Shown here: in pieces, positions 1-7,200 of the stretch
Position numbering within the stretch: position 1 is the first letter of the stretch
Layout: the number at the start of each line of letters is the position of its first letter
Origin: CAYJPV01 sp964547975
GTDB taxonomy: Bacteria; Acidobacteriota; Vicinamibacteria; Vicinamibacterales; JAKQTR01
NCBI GenBank assembly: GCA_964547975.1
Contig: CAZJRM010000187.1
Coordinates: 1 to 10,561, forward strand
DNA length: 10,561 bases
Direction of reading: 5' to 3'
Program-made: the position numbers and the translations under genes
Notes under the pieces: generated by a model
What the model was told of the DNA's origin: nothing
What the model saw: the letters and a program-made list of their open reading frames with translations, nothing else
Database searches by the model: none

Positions 1-392
1 AGTACAAGGACATCGTCACGCCGCTGCACCTGAACCCGGATCACCTGCGCTACGAATTGCACCGCGTCTGGGTGGTCGAGGCGACGCTGAAGGCCGGCGA
101 ACGCCACGTCTACAAGAAGCGGGTGTTCTACATCGACGAAGACAGCTGGTCCGCCCTCGTGGTGGATCAGTACGACAACCGCGATCAGCTCTGGCGCGTC
201 TCGGAGGGCCACGTCATCAACTTCTACAACGTGCCGACGTTCTGGACCGCCGCGGAATCGCACACCGACCTGCAGGCCGGGCGGTATCTCGTGATGGGCC
301 TCTACAACGAGAGCCGCCCGCACGACTTCGCGCGCAAGCTGACCGAGGCGAACTTCACGGCCGACGCGCTGCGACAGGAAGGCGTGCGGTAA
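1..392 (+). CDS. DUF1329 domain protein, C-terminal part (5' end outside window)
   Basis: The reading frame is open from base 3 to the TAA at 390-392 and has no start in the window, so only about the last 129 residues of a protein usually near 450 residues are present. A TTG at 57 could be taken for a start, but clear family sequence (HLNPDHLRYEL) precedes it, so it is internal. The tail is characteristic of DUF1329: RVWVVEATLKAG, then a KKRVFYIDEDSW segment, VVDQYDNRDQLWRVSEGH, and a closing stretch with MGLYNESRPHDF. DUF1329 proteins are exported, predicted periplasmic proteins with a LolA/LolB-like fold, which suggests binding of a hydrophobic ligand; the ligand is not known. The gene lies 101 bp before a YCF48 gene and upstream of an MMPL exporter, a recurrent arrangement. 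The family call is strong; the transport role is inference. Confidence 0.88.
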   Translation, partial: YKDIVTPLHLNPDHLRYELHRVWVVEATLKAGERHVYKKRVFYIDEDSWSALVVDQYDNRDQLWRVSEGHVINFYNVPTFWTAAESHTDLQAGRYLVMGLYNESRPHDFARKLTEANFTADALRQEGVR

Positions 393-397
393 CGGCA

Positions 398-453
398 GGG
401 ACAAGGGACAAGGCGATAGGGAAGAGGGAAAGGGATCGGGGGTCAGGGAAACG
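398..453 (+). repeat. Degenerate purine-rich 7-bp tandem repeat
   Basis: Eight consecutive heptads each begin with GG: GGGACAA, GGGACAA, GGCGATA, GGGAAGA, GGGAAAG, GGATCGG, GGGTCAG, GGAAACG. The first two are identical and the rest drift. It starts six bases after the DUF1329 stop. It overlaps a G-quadruplex motif (419-448) and a hairpin (441-461). Confidence 0.6.
419..448 (+). other. Putative G-quadruplex motif in the intercistronic leader
   Basis: Five runs of at least three G (419-421, 426-428, 432-434, 438-442, 446-448) are separated by loops of 4, 3, 3 and 3 bases. This satisfies the standard G3+N1-7 quadruplex pattern with one run to spare. The G-rich strand is the mRNA-like strand, so the structure could form in the transcript between the DUF1329 and YCF48 genes. 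Whether it folds in vivo is unknown. Confidence 0.55.
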
Positions 454-461
454 GCCTGACC
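441..461 (+). other. Intercistronic hairpin before the YCF48 gene
   Basis: GGTCAGG (441-447) is perfectly complementary to CCTGACC (455-461), with a 7-base loop. The right arm can instead pair locally in GACC-TTC-GGTC (458-468), so two mutually exclusive stems exist. No T-tract follows, so it is not a standard intrinsic terminator. It could act as an mRNA-processing or stabilising stem. Confidence 0.45.
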
Positions 462-483
462 TTCGGTCCCGCCACCTTCCGAC

Positions 484-490
484 GGGGTGA
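484..490 (+). promoter_or_regulatory. Ribosome binding site supporting the GTG start at 494
   Basis: GGGGTGA at 484-490 is one mismatch from the GAGGTGA anti-SD complement and lies close upstream of GTG 494-496. It supports the GTG as the YCF48 start. Confidence 0.6.
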
Positions 491-493
491 TAC

Positions 494-1474
494 GTGTTCC
501 ATCAGTTCGTCCCCAAGGGACTTCAGGCCACGGTGCGTGCGCTCGTGGCCGGCGCGTGCGTGCTCGCAGGCGTCTTCGTCGCGCTGCGCGCGGCAGAACC
601 CGCGGCCGGGGAGCACGCCGTGAAGGCACGGCTCGCGCCCTCGTCTCTGCTGCTGGACCTGGCGACGAGCGGCCGCACCGCGCTGGCGGTCGGCGACCGC
701 GGCCACATCCTCGTCTCGCGGGACGGCGGCTCGACGTGGGCGCAGGCCGACGTCCCCACGCGCGCGCTGCTGACGGGCGTGTGCCTGGTCGGCGACAAGA
801 CCGGCTTCGCCGTCGGTCACGACGAGGTGATCGTGCGGACGCGGGACGGCGGCACGACGTGGCAACGTGTCCACCACGCGCCGGAAACCGAGAAGCCGCT
901 GCTCGACGTCTGGTTCGCCGACGCCACGCATGGTGTCGCGGCAGGCGCGTACGGCGGACTGCTCGTCACGGCCGACGGCGGTGACACCTGGGAGACGCGG
1001 GCCGTCCTGGGCGATGACGATTTCCACGTGAACGCGATGGCCGCCGGCGCTGACGGGACGTGGTACCTCGCGGCCGAAGCCGGGCATCTCTACCGATCAG
1101 AGGATCGGGGCGCGTCCTGGCAGGCGCTGGTATCCCCGTACGACGGGTCCTGGTTCGGCCTGCTCCCGATGGCTGACGGCCGGCTGCTGGTCTTCGGCCT
1201 GCGCGGTCACCTGTTCCAGTCCGCGGATCGCGGTACCACGTGGACGGCCATCGCCTCGGGCACCGAAGAGACCCTGACGACGGGCCTCGTGCTGGAAGGC
1301 GGCCGGTTCGTGATTGGCGGCATGGGCGGCACGCTGCTGTGGGGGGATGGGGCCGGCGTGCGGCGCCAGGAACTGCCCGACCGGAAAGGCGTTTCCGCCC
1401 TGATGCGCGGCGGCGACGGCCGGCTCGTGCTGGCCGGAGAAGCCGGTCTCCAGCACCTCGAGATTCCGCGGTAA
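494..1474 (+). CDS. Secreted YCF48/BNR-repeat beta-propeller protein
   Basis: This 326-residue protein starts at a GTG with a good SD. Residues 14-31 are hydrophobic and look like a signal peptide or membrane anchor, so the rest is probably periplasmic. Five Asp-box (BNR) motifs are regularly spaced: SRDGGSTW (75-82), TRDGGTTW (116-123), TADGGDTW (159-166), SEDRGASW (202-209) and SADRGTTW (243-250). A further degenerate blade or two follow (for example GGMGGTLLWG). This is the pattern of the YCF48 / photosystem II assembly factor-like family, a propeller used as a protein-interaction scaffold. Here it has nothing to do with photosynthesis. Its position, 28 bp before an MMPL exporter gene and after DUF1329, suggests an accessory or assembly factor for that exporter. 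The fold is confident; the role is inferred from neighbours. Confidence 0.9.
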   Translation: MFHQFVPKGLQATVRALVAGACVLAGVFVALRAAEPAAGEHAVKARLAPSSLLLDLATSGRTALAVGDRGHILVSRDGGSTWAQADVPTRALLTGVCLVGDKTGFAVGHDEVIVRTRDGGTTWQRVHHAPETEKPLLDVWFADATHGVAAGAYGGLLVTADGGDTWETRAVLGDDDFHVNAMAAGADGTWYLAAEAGHLYRSEDRGASWQALVSPYDGSWFGLLPMADGRLLVFGLRGHLFQSADRGTTWTAIASGTEETLTTGLVLEGGRFVIGGMGGTLLWGDGAGVRRQELPDRKGVSALMRGGDGRLVLAGEAGLQHLEIPR

Positions 1475-1478
1475 CCCG

Positions 1479-1492
1479 ATTCGTCATTCGTA
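1479..1492 (+). repeat. Two-copy 7-bp repeat ATTCGT(C/A)
   Basis: ATTCGTC (1479-1485) is followed directly by ATTCGTA (1486-1492), filling half of the 28-bp gap between the YCF48 and MMPL genes. It has the same 7-bp period as the arrays at 398, 7741 and 9566. With only two units it could be chance. Confidence 0.35.
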
Positions 1493-1502
1493 CGACCCGA
1501 CC

Positions 1503-3851
1503 ATGGCCAAGCCAACGCTGACCGACCGCCTCGAACACCTCCTGTTCACCCACCGTCCCGTCGTGATCGCCATCTTCGTGCTGGCCACGCTCGGGTTCGC
1601 CTGGGCCGCTGCGACCGGTCTGCGCATCGACGCGGGTTTCACCAAGCAGCTGCCCCTGAAGCACCCGTACATGCAGACGTTCGTGAAACACCAGCAGGAG
1701 TTCGGCGGTGCCAACCGCCTGCTCGTGGCGCTGGTCGCCCGCGACGGCAACATGTTCACGCCGAAGTTCTTCGAGGCGCTCAAGGGCGCCACCGACGAAG
1801 TGTTCTTCCTGCCCGGCGTGGATCGCGGCCGGGTGCAGTCGTTGTTCACGCCGAACGTGCGCTACACCGAGGTGGTGGAAGACGGGATCGCCGCGGGCAA
1901 TGTGATTCCCGACGACTTCGAGCCGACCCCGGAAGGGCTCGACGCCGTCCGCCGCAACGTGCTCAAGGCGGGCATTGTCGGCCGCCTGGTGGCGAACGAT
2001 TTCTCCGGCGCGATCATCTCGGCCGAACTCATGGAGTTCGACCCGACGACGGGCCAGCGCCTCGACTTCCTGGCGGTCGCCGACGAGATCGAACGGCGGG
2101 TGCGGGACAAGTTCGACGCGGACGTCGTGCCGGGATCCGCGGTGGACGTGCACATCCTCGGGTTCGCCAAGATCATGGGCGACATGGCCGCCGGCGCGCG
2201 GCGTGTGGCGCTGTTCTTCCTCGGCACGTTCCTGCTGACCGGCGCGCTGGTGTATCTCTACGCGCAATCGCACCGGCTGTCGTTCTCCGTCGTGATGAGC
2301 GGGTTGCTGGCCGTCGTGTGGCAGATGGGTATCATCACGCTGCTCGGCTTCGGCATGGATCCGATGTCGATCCTCGTCCCGTTCCTGGTCTTCGCGATTG
2401 CCGTCAGTCACGGCATGCAGATGATCAGTTCGCTGGGATCGGAAGTCTTCGACGGCGCGAACGCGATGACGGCGGCGCGCAACAGTTTCCGCCGGCTGCT
2501 GCTGCCCGGCGGCATCGCCCTCGCGACCGACGTCATCGGCTTCGTCGCGATCCTGTTCATCCAGATCCGCGTCATCCAGGAGATTGCCATTGCCGCCGGC
2601 ATCGGCGTCGCCGCGATCATCCTGACGAACCTGTTCCTGCTCCCGGTGATCCTGTCGTACATCCACTTCGAGAAGGGGTACGAGGAGAAGCTGCACCGCC
2701 GCGCGCAGCACATGGAGAAGCTGTGGCGCCGGTTCTCGAGCATCACCCAGCCGACGCCGGCGCGCCTCATCCTGGGCCTGCTCGTGCTGCTCGTGGCCGT
2801 CGGCGCGTGGCAGGGGCAGCAGGTGAAGATCGGCGATCTCCACCGCGGCGTGCCCGAGTTCCGCGCCACGTCCCGGTACAACCTCGACACGGCCGCGGTG
2901 ACATCGAAGTTCTCGATTGGCGTCGACATCCTGAACGTGATTGCCGAGACCAAGGCCGAGGGCTGCGTCGACTACGGCGTGATGACGACCATCGGCGACT
3001 TCTCGTGGCACATGGCCAACCTGCCCGGGGTGCAGTCGACGATGGACCTGCCGAGCGTCGCGAAGACGCTCAACGCCGGGTGGAACGAAGGATCGCTCAA
3101 GTGGCGCGTCCTGTCGCGCAACACGTCCGTCCTGCAGCAGTCGGTGACCTACGTGCCGACGTCGACGGGGCTCCTGAATTCGGATTGCAGCGTGATGCCG
3201 ATCATGGTGTTCACGCGCGACCACAAGGCCGAGACCATCGAGCAGATCGTCGCCGCGGCCAAGGCGTTCGAGGCGAGCCACGGGAACACGAACGTGTCAT
3301 TCAAACTGGCCACGGGCAACGTCGGCGTGATGGCGGCCACCAACGAAGCCGTGAACGCGGCGCAGTGGCCCATCATGTTGTGTGTATTCGGGTCGGTCAT
3401 CGTGCTCTGCCTGCTGTCGTTCAGGTCAGTGCGCGGCACCTTGTGCATCCTGATTCCGCTCGGCCTCGTGTCGCTGCTGTCCTACGCGCTGATGGCCTGG
3501 CTGGAGATCGGGCTGAAGGTGAGCACGCTGCCGGTGGCGGCGCTCGGCGTGGGCGTGGGCGTCGACTACGGCATCTACCTCTACAGCCGGTTCCGGACGT
3601 ACTACCGCGCGGGGGACTCCCTGCGCGAGTCCTATTTCAAGACGCTCGAGGTCACGGGCAACGGCGTGTTCTTCACGGGCGTCATCCTCGCGCTGGGCGT
3701 GGCGACCTGGCTGTTCTCGCCGCTGAAGTTCCAGGCGGACATGGGCCTGCTGCTCTCGTTCCTGTTCCTGATGAACATGATTGGCGCGCTCGTGCTCATC
3801 CCGGTGCTGGCGCACTACCTGATCGGCGACAACCACCGCCACAAGGCGTAG
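1503..3851 (+). CDS. RND superfamily (MMPL-type) exporter
   Basis: The 782-residue protein has the duplicated RND layout. TM1 is at about 20-38, followed by a large extracytoplasmic loop (about 42-233), TM2-TM6 (about 235-385), a short cytoplasmic linker, TM7 (about 420-436), a second large loop (about 440-620) and TM8-TM12 (about 622-772). The second half keeps the MMPL signature GVGVGVDYG at 682-690 (Asp688, Tyr689), the likely proton-relay site. The equivalent spot in the first half reads AVSHGMQM (300-307), without the Asp. Cys488 and Cys562 lie in the second periplasmic loop and could form a disulfide. No SD is visible before the ATG, so translation may be coupled to the YCF48 gene 28 bp upstream. 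Family members export lipids, hopanoids or other hydrophobic molecules using the proton gradient; the substrate here cannot be read from sequence. The periplasmic partners are probably the two upstream products (inference). Confidence 0.92.
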   Translation: MAKPTLTDRLEHLLFTHRPVVIAIFVLATLGFAWAAATGLRIDAGFTKQLPLKHPYMQTFVKHQQEFGGANRLLVALVARDGNMFTPKFFEALKGATDEVFFLPGVDRGRVQSLFTPNVRYTEVVEDGIAAGNVIPDDFEPTPEGLDAVRRNVLKAGIVGRLVANDFSGAIISAELMEFDPTTGQRLDFLAVADEIERRVRDKFDADVVPGSAVDVHILGFAKIMGDMAAGARRVALFFLGTFLLTGALVYLYAQSHRLSFSVVMSGLLAVVWQMGIITLLGFGMDPMSILVPFLVFAIAVSHGMQMISSLGSEVFDGANAMTAARNSFRRLLLPGGIALATDVIGFVAILFIQIRVIQEIAIAAGIGVAAIILTNLFLLPVILSYIHFEKGYEEKLHRRAQHMEKLWRRFSSITQPTPARLILGLLVLLVAVGAWQGQQVKIGDLHRGVPEFRATSRYNLDTAAVTSKFSIGVDILNVIAETKAEGCVDYGVMTTIGDFSWHMANLPGVQSTMDLPSVAKTLNAGWNEGSLKWRVLSRNTSVLQQSVTYVPTSTGLLNSDCSVMPIMVFTRDHKAETIEQIVAAAKAFEASHGNTNVSFKLATGNVGVMAATNEAVNAAQWPIMLCVFGSVIVLCLLSFRSVRGTLCILIPLGLVSLLSYALMAWLEIGLKVSTLPVAALGVGVGVDYGIYLYSRFRTYYRAGDSLRESYFKTLEVTGNGVFFTGVILALGVATWLFSPLKFQADMGLLLSFLFLMNMIGALVLIPVLAHYLIGDNHRHKA

Positions 3852-3884
3852 CGAGACGCGAGGCTGCGGGCCGCGGGCGCCGAT

Positions 3885-3896
3885 CCAATCGATTGG
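3885..3896. repeat. 12-bp perfect palindrome CCAATCGATTGG
   Basis: CCAATCGATTGG is its own reverse complement and lies 33 bp after the MMPL stop codon in a relatively AT-rich patch. It has the size and symmetry of a dimeric regulator site. The flanking bases do not extend the symmetry, and there is no T-tract to make it a terminator. Confidence 0.45.
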
Positions 3897-3983
3897 TGAA
3901 TCGCCTGCGCGGGACGCCGCGGTGTTCGTCGATTAACCTTCGCATTGCATTGCGCGTGTTCGCGACGCCTTACGGTTGCGCTA

Positions 3984-3997
3984 CGAACGGGCGTTCA
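3984..3997. promoter_or_regulatory. Operator-like palindrome, copy 1
   Basis: CGAACGGGCGTTCA is made of GAACG and CGTTC arms around a 2-base centre. It matches copy 3 (read on the opposite strand) at 13 of 14 positions. This form resembles the compact palindromes bound by TetR-type repressors; the binder is unknown. Confidence 0.5.
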
Positions 3998-4025
3998 CGC
4001 CGAACGGTGGCGCGGCGCCCGTGTC

Positions 4026-4039
4026 TGAACACGCGTTCA
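4026..4039. promoter_or_regulatory. Operator-like palindrome, copy 2
   Basis: TGAACACGCGTTCA has TGAAC and GTTCA arms and differs from the TGAACG-NN-CGTTCA pattern at one base. Its centre is 42 bp from that of copy 1, about four helical turns, so proteins bound at both would face the same side of the DNA. Confidence 0.5.
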
Positions 4040-4068
4040 TCGCGCGCGCGACGCTGCGGCTCCACGTG

Positions 4069-4087
4069 AATGGATCGCGCATCCATT
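4069..4087. repeat. Inverted repeat AATGGAT-N5-ATCCATT
   Basis: Perfect 7-bp arms AATGGAT (4069-4075) and ATCCATT (4081-4087) flank the spacer CGCGC. The sequence is unrelated to the GAACG/CGTTC palindromes on either side and may be the site of a second regulator. It lacks a T-tract. Confidence 0.45.
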
Positions 4088-4129
4088 GCGGTGAACGTGC
4101 ATCGTTCGTCGGCACCCTTCTTTCGCCAC

Positions 4130-4143
4130 TGAACGCCCGTTCA
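4130..4143. promoter_or_regulatory. Operator-like palindrome, copy 3
   Basis: TGAACGCCCGTTCA is the most symmetrical copy, with arms TGAACG and CGTTCA around a CC centre. It ends 135 bp before the receptor start codon. Its centre is 104 bp from copy 2, close to ten helical turns. A looser pair of the same half-sites (GAACG at 4093, CGTTC at 4103, 5-base spacer) lies between them. Confidence 0.52.
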
Positions 4144-4241
4144 GCGATGCGCCAGGTCTTCCACGGCGCGTTTTCCTCAGGAATTGCGTCGACCGCCCGC
4201 GATGGCACGAGTCTCGCCTTTCACGGTGTGAGCCCCCCGCA

Positions 4242-4269
4242 TCGACGTCAGACAGAGTCTCGACGTCAG
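4242..4269 (+). repeat. 10-bp direct repeat running into the Shine-Dalgarno
   Basis: TCGACGTCAG occurs at 4242-4251 and again at 4260-4269. The core GACGTC is itself palindromic. The last two bases of the second copy are part of the SD AGGAGG, so anything binding the repeat in DNA or RNA could affect translation of the receptor. Confidence 0.4.
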
Positions 4270-4273
4270 GAGG
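4268..4273 (+). promoter_or_regulatory. Strong Shine-Dalgarno fixing the receptor start at 4279
   Basis: AGGAGG lies five bases before ATG 4279-4281. The frame is open further upstream to 3976, but this SD plus the signal peptide starting at the ATG settle the start. Confidence 0.88.
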
Positions 4274-4278
4274 ATCAC

Positions 4279-7200
4279 ATGCAGACTCATTCCTTGCGCG
4301 GGAGCGCAGGCCTGGCCCTCGTGCTCGCCGTGTGCCTCGCGCTCGCGGCGGTGCCGGCACAGGCCCAGACCGAGACGGGCCGCGTAGCCGGCCTGGTCAC
4401 CGATGCCAGCGGCGGCGTCGTCCCCGGCGCCTCGGTGACACTCACCTCCGTCGGGACGAAGGCCCAGCGGACCACGGTCAGCGATGACGCCGGGCGCTAC
4501 ACCATCGTCAACGTCCCGCCGGGCGAGTACGAACTCGCCATCGAACTGTCCGGTTTCACCACCCGCAGGCTGAAGGTGCCGGTGGCCGTGGGTGCCGCCG
4601 TCGATCTTCCGGTTCGGCTCGAACTCGCCAGCCAGGTCGAAGCCGTCACCGTGGTCGCGGAGACGCCGGTGATCAATACGGTCAGTTCGGAAGTGTCGAC
4701 GACAGTCACCCAGGCTCAGGTCCGGGAACTGCCGAGCATCACCCGCAACATCTACGACTTCGTCGGCGTGGCGGGCAACGTCTCGGCCGACGACCCGAGC
4801 GGCGCCAACGGCCGCGGCGCCGGCGGATTCGTGCTGAACGGCCTGCGGGCGGCCTCGACGAACGTCCTGCTCGACGGGTCCGCCAACAACAACGAGTTCC
4901 GCGCGGCGGTGGGTATCCAGGTGCCCCTCGACTCGGTCCAGGAGTTCAGCGTGATCACGTCGAACTTCTCCGCGCAGTACGGCCGGGCCACGGGCGGCGT
5001 CGTGAACGTCGTCACGAAGTCCGGCTCGAACACGCTGTCGGGCACGGTGTACGGCTTCTACCGGGACGAGAAGCTCGCGACGAACCTGTATGACAACGAG
5101 GCGCGCGGTGTCGAGAAGGACGCCTTCACCCGCAGTCAGAGCGGGTTCTCGCTGGGTGGGCCGATCCTCAGGGACAAGCTGCACTTCTTCGCCAGCGGCG
5201 AGTACATCCGCGTCCGGAGCAACGCCACCGATGTGGCCCTCGTGCCCACGCCGCAGTTCATCGCGCTGACCTCGCCGACGACGCGGGCGTTCTTCAACGA
5301 CTACAGGGCGCTGCCGATCAACGGCCCCGTCCTGACGGCCGGCGAGATCGCGGGCGTGCGGCCTGGCGGGGCGTTCTCCCAGATTCCGGCGAACACGCCC
5401 GTCTTCGGCCAGGTGATCCAGCAGTTCCCGAGCGACGCCGGCGCGGGGCTGCCCGAGGACCACGTGCAGGCGGTCGCCCGGGCGGACTGGGCCATCAGCA
5501 ACAACGCCAGCGCGTATGTGCGCTACGCCCTGCAGTGGCAGGACCAGCTGGCCGGCACCAACGCGAACAGCGCGTGGGAGGGGTTTAACACGGGCACGAA
5601 GATCAACAACCAGAACATCCTCGGCTCGTACACGCGGGTGTGGGGCAACTCCTTCACGACACAGAGCAAGTTCGTCTACAACCGGATGGCGAACGACCAG
5701 CCGCTCAACGGCGACCCGACGCCGACCCTGTATCTCCGCGCGTCGCGCGCGAGCATCGGCGGCATCAAGATCGCGCTCCCGGGCTACCTGCCGTACAACC
5801 CGGGCAGTGCCATCCCGTTCGGCGGCCCGCAGAAGCTCGCGCAGTTCTACCAGGACGCCACGTGGATCAAGGGCGCCCACGAACTGCGGATGGGCGGATC
5901 GTTCGTCCGCATCATGGACGACCGCACGTTCGGCGCGTTCATGAACCCGGTGCAGACGCTGGGCGGCTCGATGGGAGAGGCCCTCGACAACCTGGTGCTG
6001 GGCCAGCTGCAGCAGTTCCAGACGGCCATCGATCCGCAGGGGAAGTACCCGGGCGACCGGGTGACGCTGCCGGTGAGCCAGCCGGAGTTCACGCGAAACA
6101 ACCGGTACAACGAATGGGCGCTCTACGTGAACGACACGTGGCGGCTCGGCAGCCGTGTCACGTTGAACGCCGGCCTGCGCTACGAGCTGTACGGCGTGCA
6201 GCACAACACGGACCAGTCACTCGACTCGAACTTCTACTTCGGCTCGGGCAGCAACGTCTACGAACGTATCCGCAACGGCGCCATCATGCTCGCCCAGGAC
6301 AGCCCGAAGGGCGCGTTGTGGAAGACCGACTGGAACAACTTCGCGCCACGCGTCGGGTTCGCCTGGGATCTCTTCGGCGATGGCCGCACGAGCCTGCGCG
6401 GCGGCTACGGGATGGGGTACGAGCGGAACTTCGGCAACGTGACGTTCAACGTCATCCAGAACCCACCGAACTACGCCGTGGTGTCGCTGTTCGCGCCGAC
6501 GGACGTGCCGTACCTGCCCATCTTCCGGACGGTTGAAGGGCCGCTCGGCGGCACGGGCCAGACGACGATCCCGGCGACGAGTACGCGCAACGTCGACCCG
6601 GACATCGTGAACTCGTACGCGCACTTCTGGAGCGCGGCGCTGTCGCACGAGTTGTTCAAGCGCACAACGCTGTCCGTGGAATACGTCGGGTCGGCCGGGC
6701 AGGATCTCTACAGCCTTTCCAACATCAACCGCGCGGGCGCCGGCGCCTACTATCTCGGCGACGCGAACCCGAACGCGCGCCTGCGGACCACGCAGTACAC
6801 CAACATGAACACGCGGGCCAACGGCGGGCGCTCTCGGTACCACGGCCTCGTCACGAGCCTGGCCTTCTCGCGTCTCGCGGACTGGGGCCTCGACGTGCGG
6901 GGCACCTATACATACGGCCGCGCGAAGGACAACCTGAGTTCGACCTTCAGCGACTCGAACAACAACTTCAACCTCGGATTCCTCGACCCCTTCGACCCCG
7001 ACCTCGACTGGGGCTGGGCCGATTTCGACGTTCGGCATCGCGCAACGGTCTCGGGCATCTTCGAGTTGCCGTTCTTCAAGCACTCGACGGGGCTGGCCAG
7101 AACCCTGGGCGGCGGGTGGCAGACGGCGTGGATCTTCTCGGCGCAGACCGGCGCGCCGTTCACCATCTTCGACTGCTCGTACCAGGTCACCGCCTGCGCC

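Larger units (their letters stand above)
3852..4278. other. Operator-rich non-coding region before the receptor gene
   Basis: These 427 bases hold no credible gene. They contain a 12-bp perfect palindrome (3885-3896), three related 14-bp palindromes of the TGAACG-NN-CGTTCA type (3984-3997, 4026-4039, 4130-4143), a looser pair of the same half-sites (4093-4107), an unrelated inverted repeat (4069-4087), a (CG)n tract near 4040-4051 and a 10-bp direct repeat ending at the SD (4242-4269). No rho-independent terminator for the exporter gene and no convincing -35/-10 pair were found. Confidence 0.7.

Noticed and set aside
966..3281. A 771-codon open frame on the minus strand opposite the YCF48 and MMPL genes
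   Set aside because: Its translation is a low-complexity mix rich in Arg, His, Asp, Glu and Gln with no recognisable domain, as expected from the antisense of GC-rich codons. The + strand genes there have clear families.
4038..4051. A (CG)n alternating tract as a Z-DNA element
   Set aside because: It is short and in a very GC-rich region, where such runs are expected by chance.
2318..4069. A 583-codon + strand frame overlapping the MMPL gene
   Set aside because: It is an out-of-frame shadow with Arg/Ala/Pro-rich sequence and no domain. The overlapping frame encodes a convincing 12-TM transporter.
3976..4278. An N-terminal extension of the receptor to an upstream start at 3976
   Set aside because: The signal peptide begins exactly at ATG 4279, which is preceded by AGGAGG. 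The extension would bury the signal peptide and cross the palindromic region.
4037..4360. A small minus-strand gene divergent from the receptor
   Set aside because: Its Arg-rich translation has no family resemblance, and it overlaps the receptor start. No SD was seen.
4177..6204. A 675-codon minus-strand frame opposite the receptor gene
   Set aside because: It has charged, repetitive shadow composition and covers the receptor's signal peptide, plug and barrel, which are unmistakable on the + strand.
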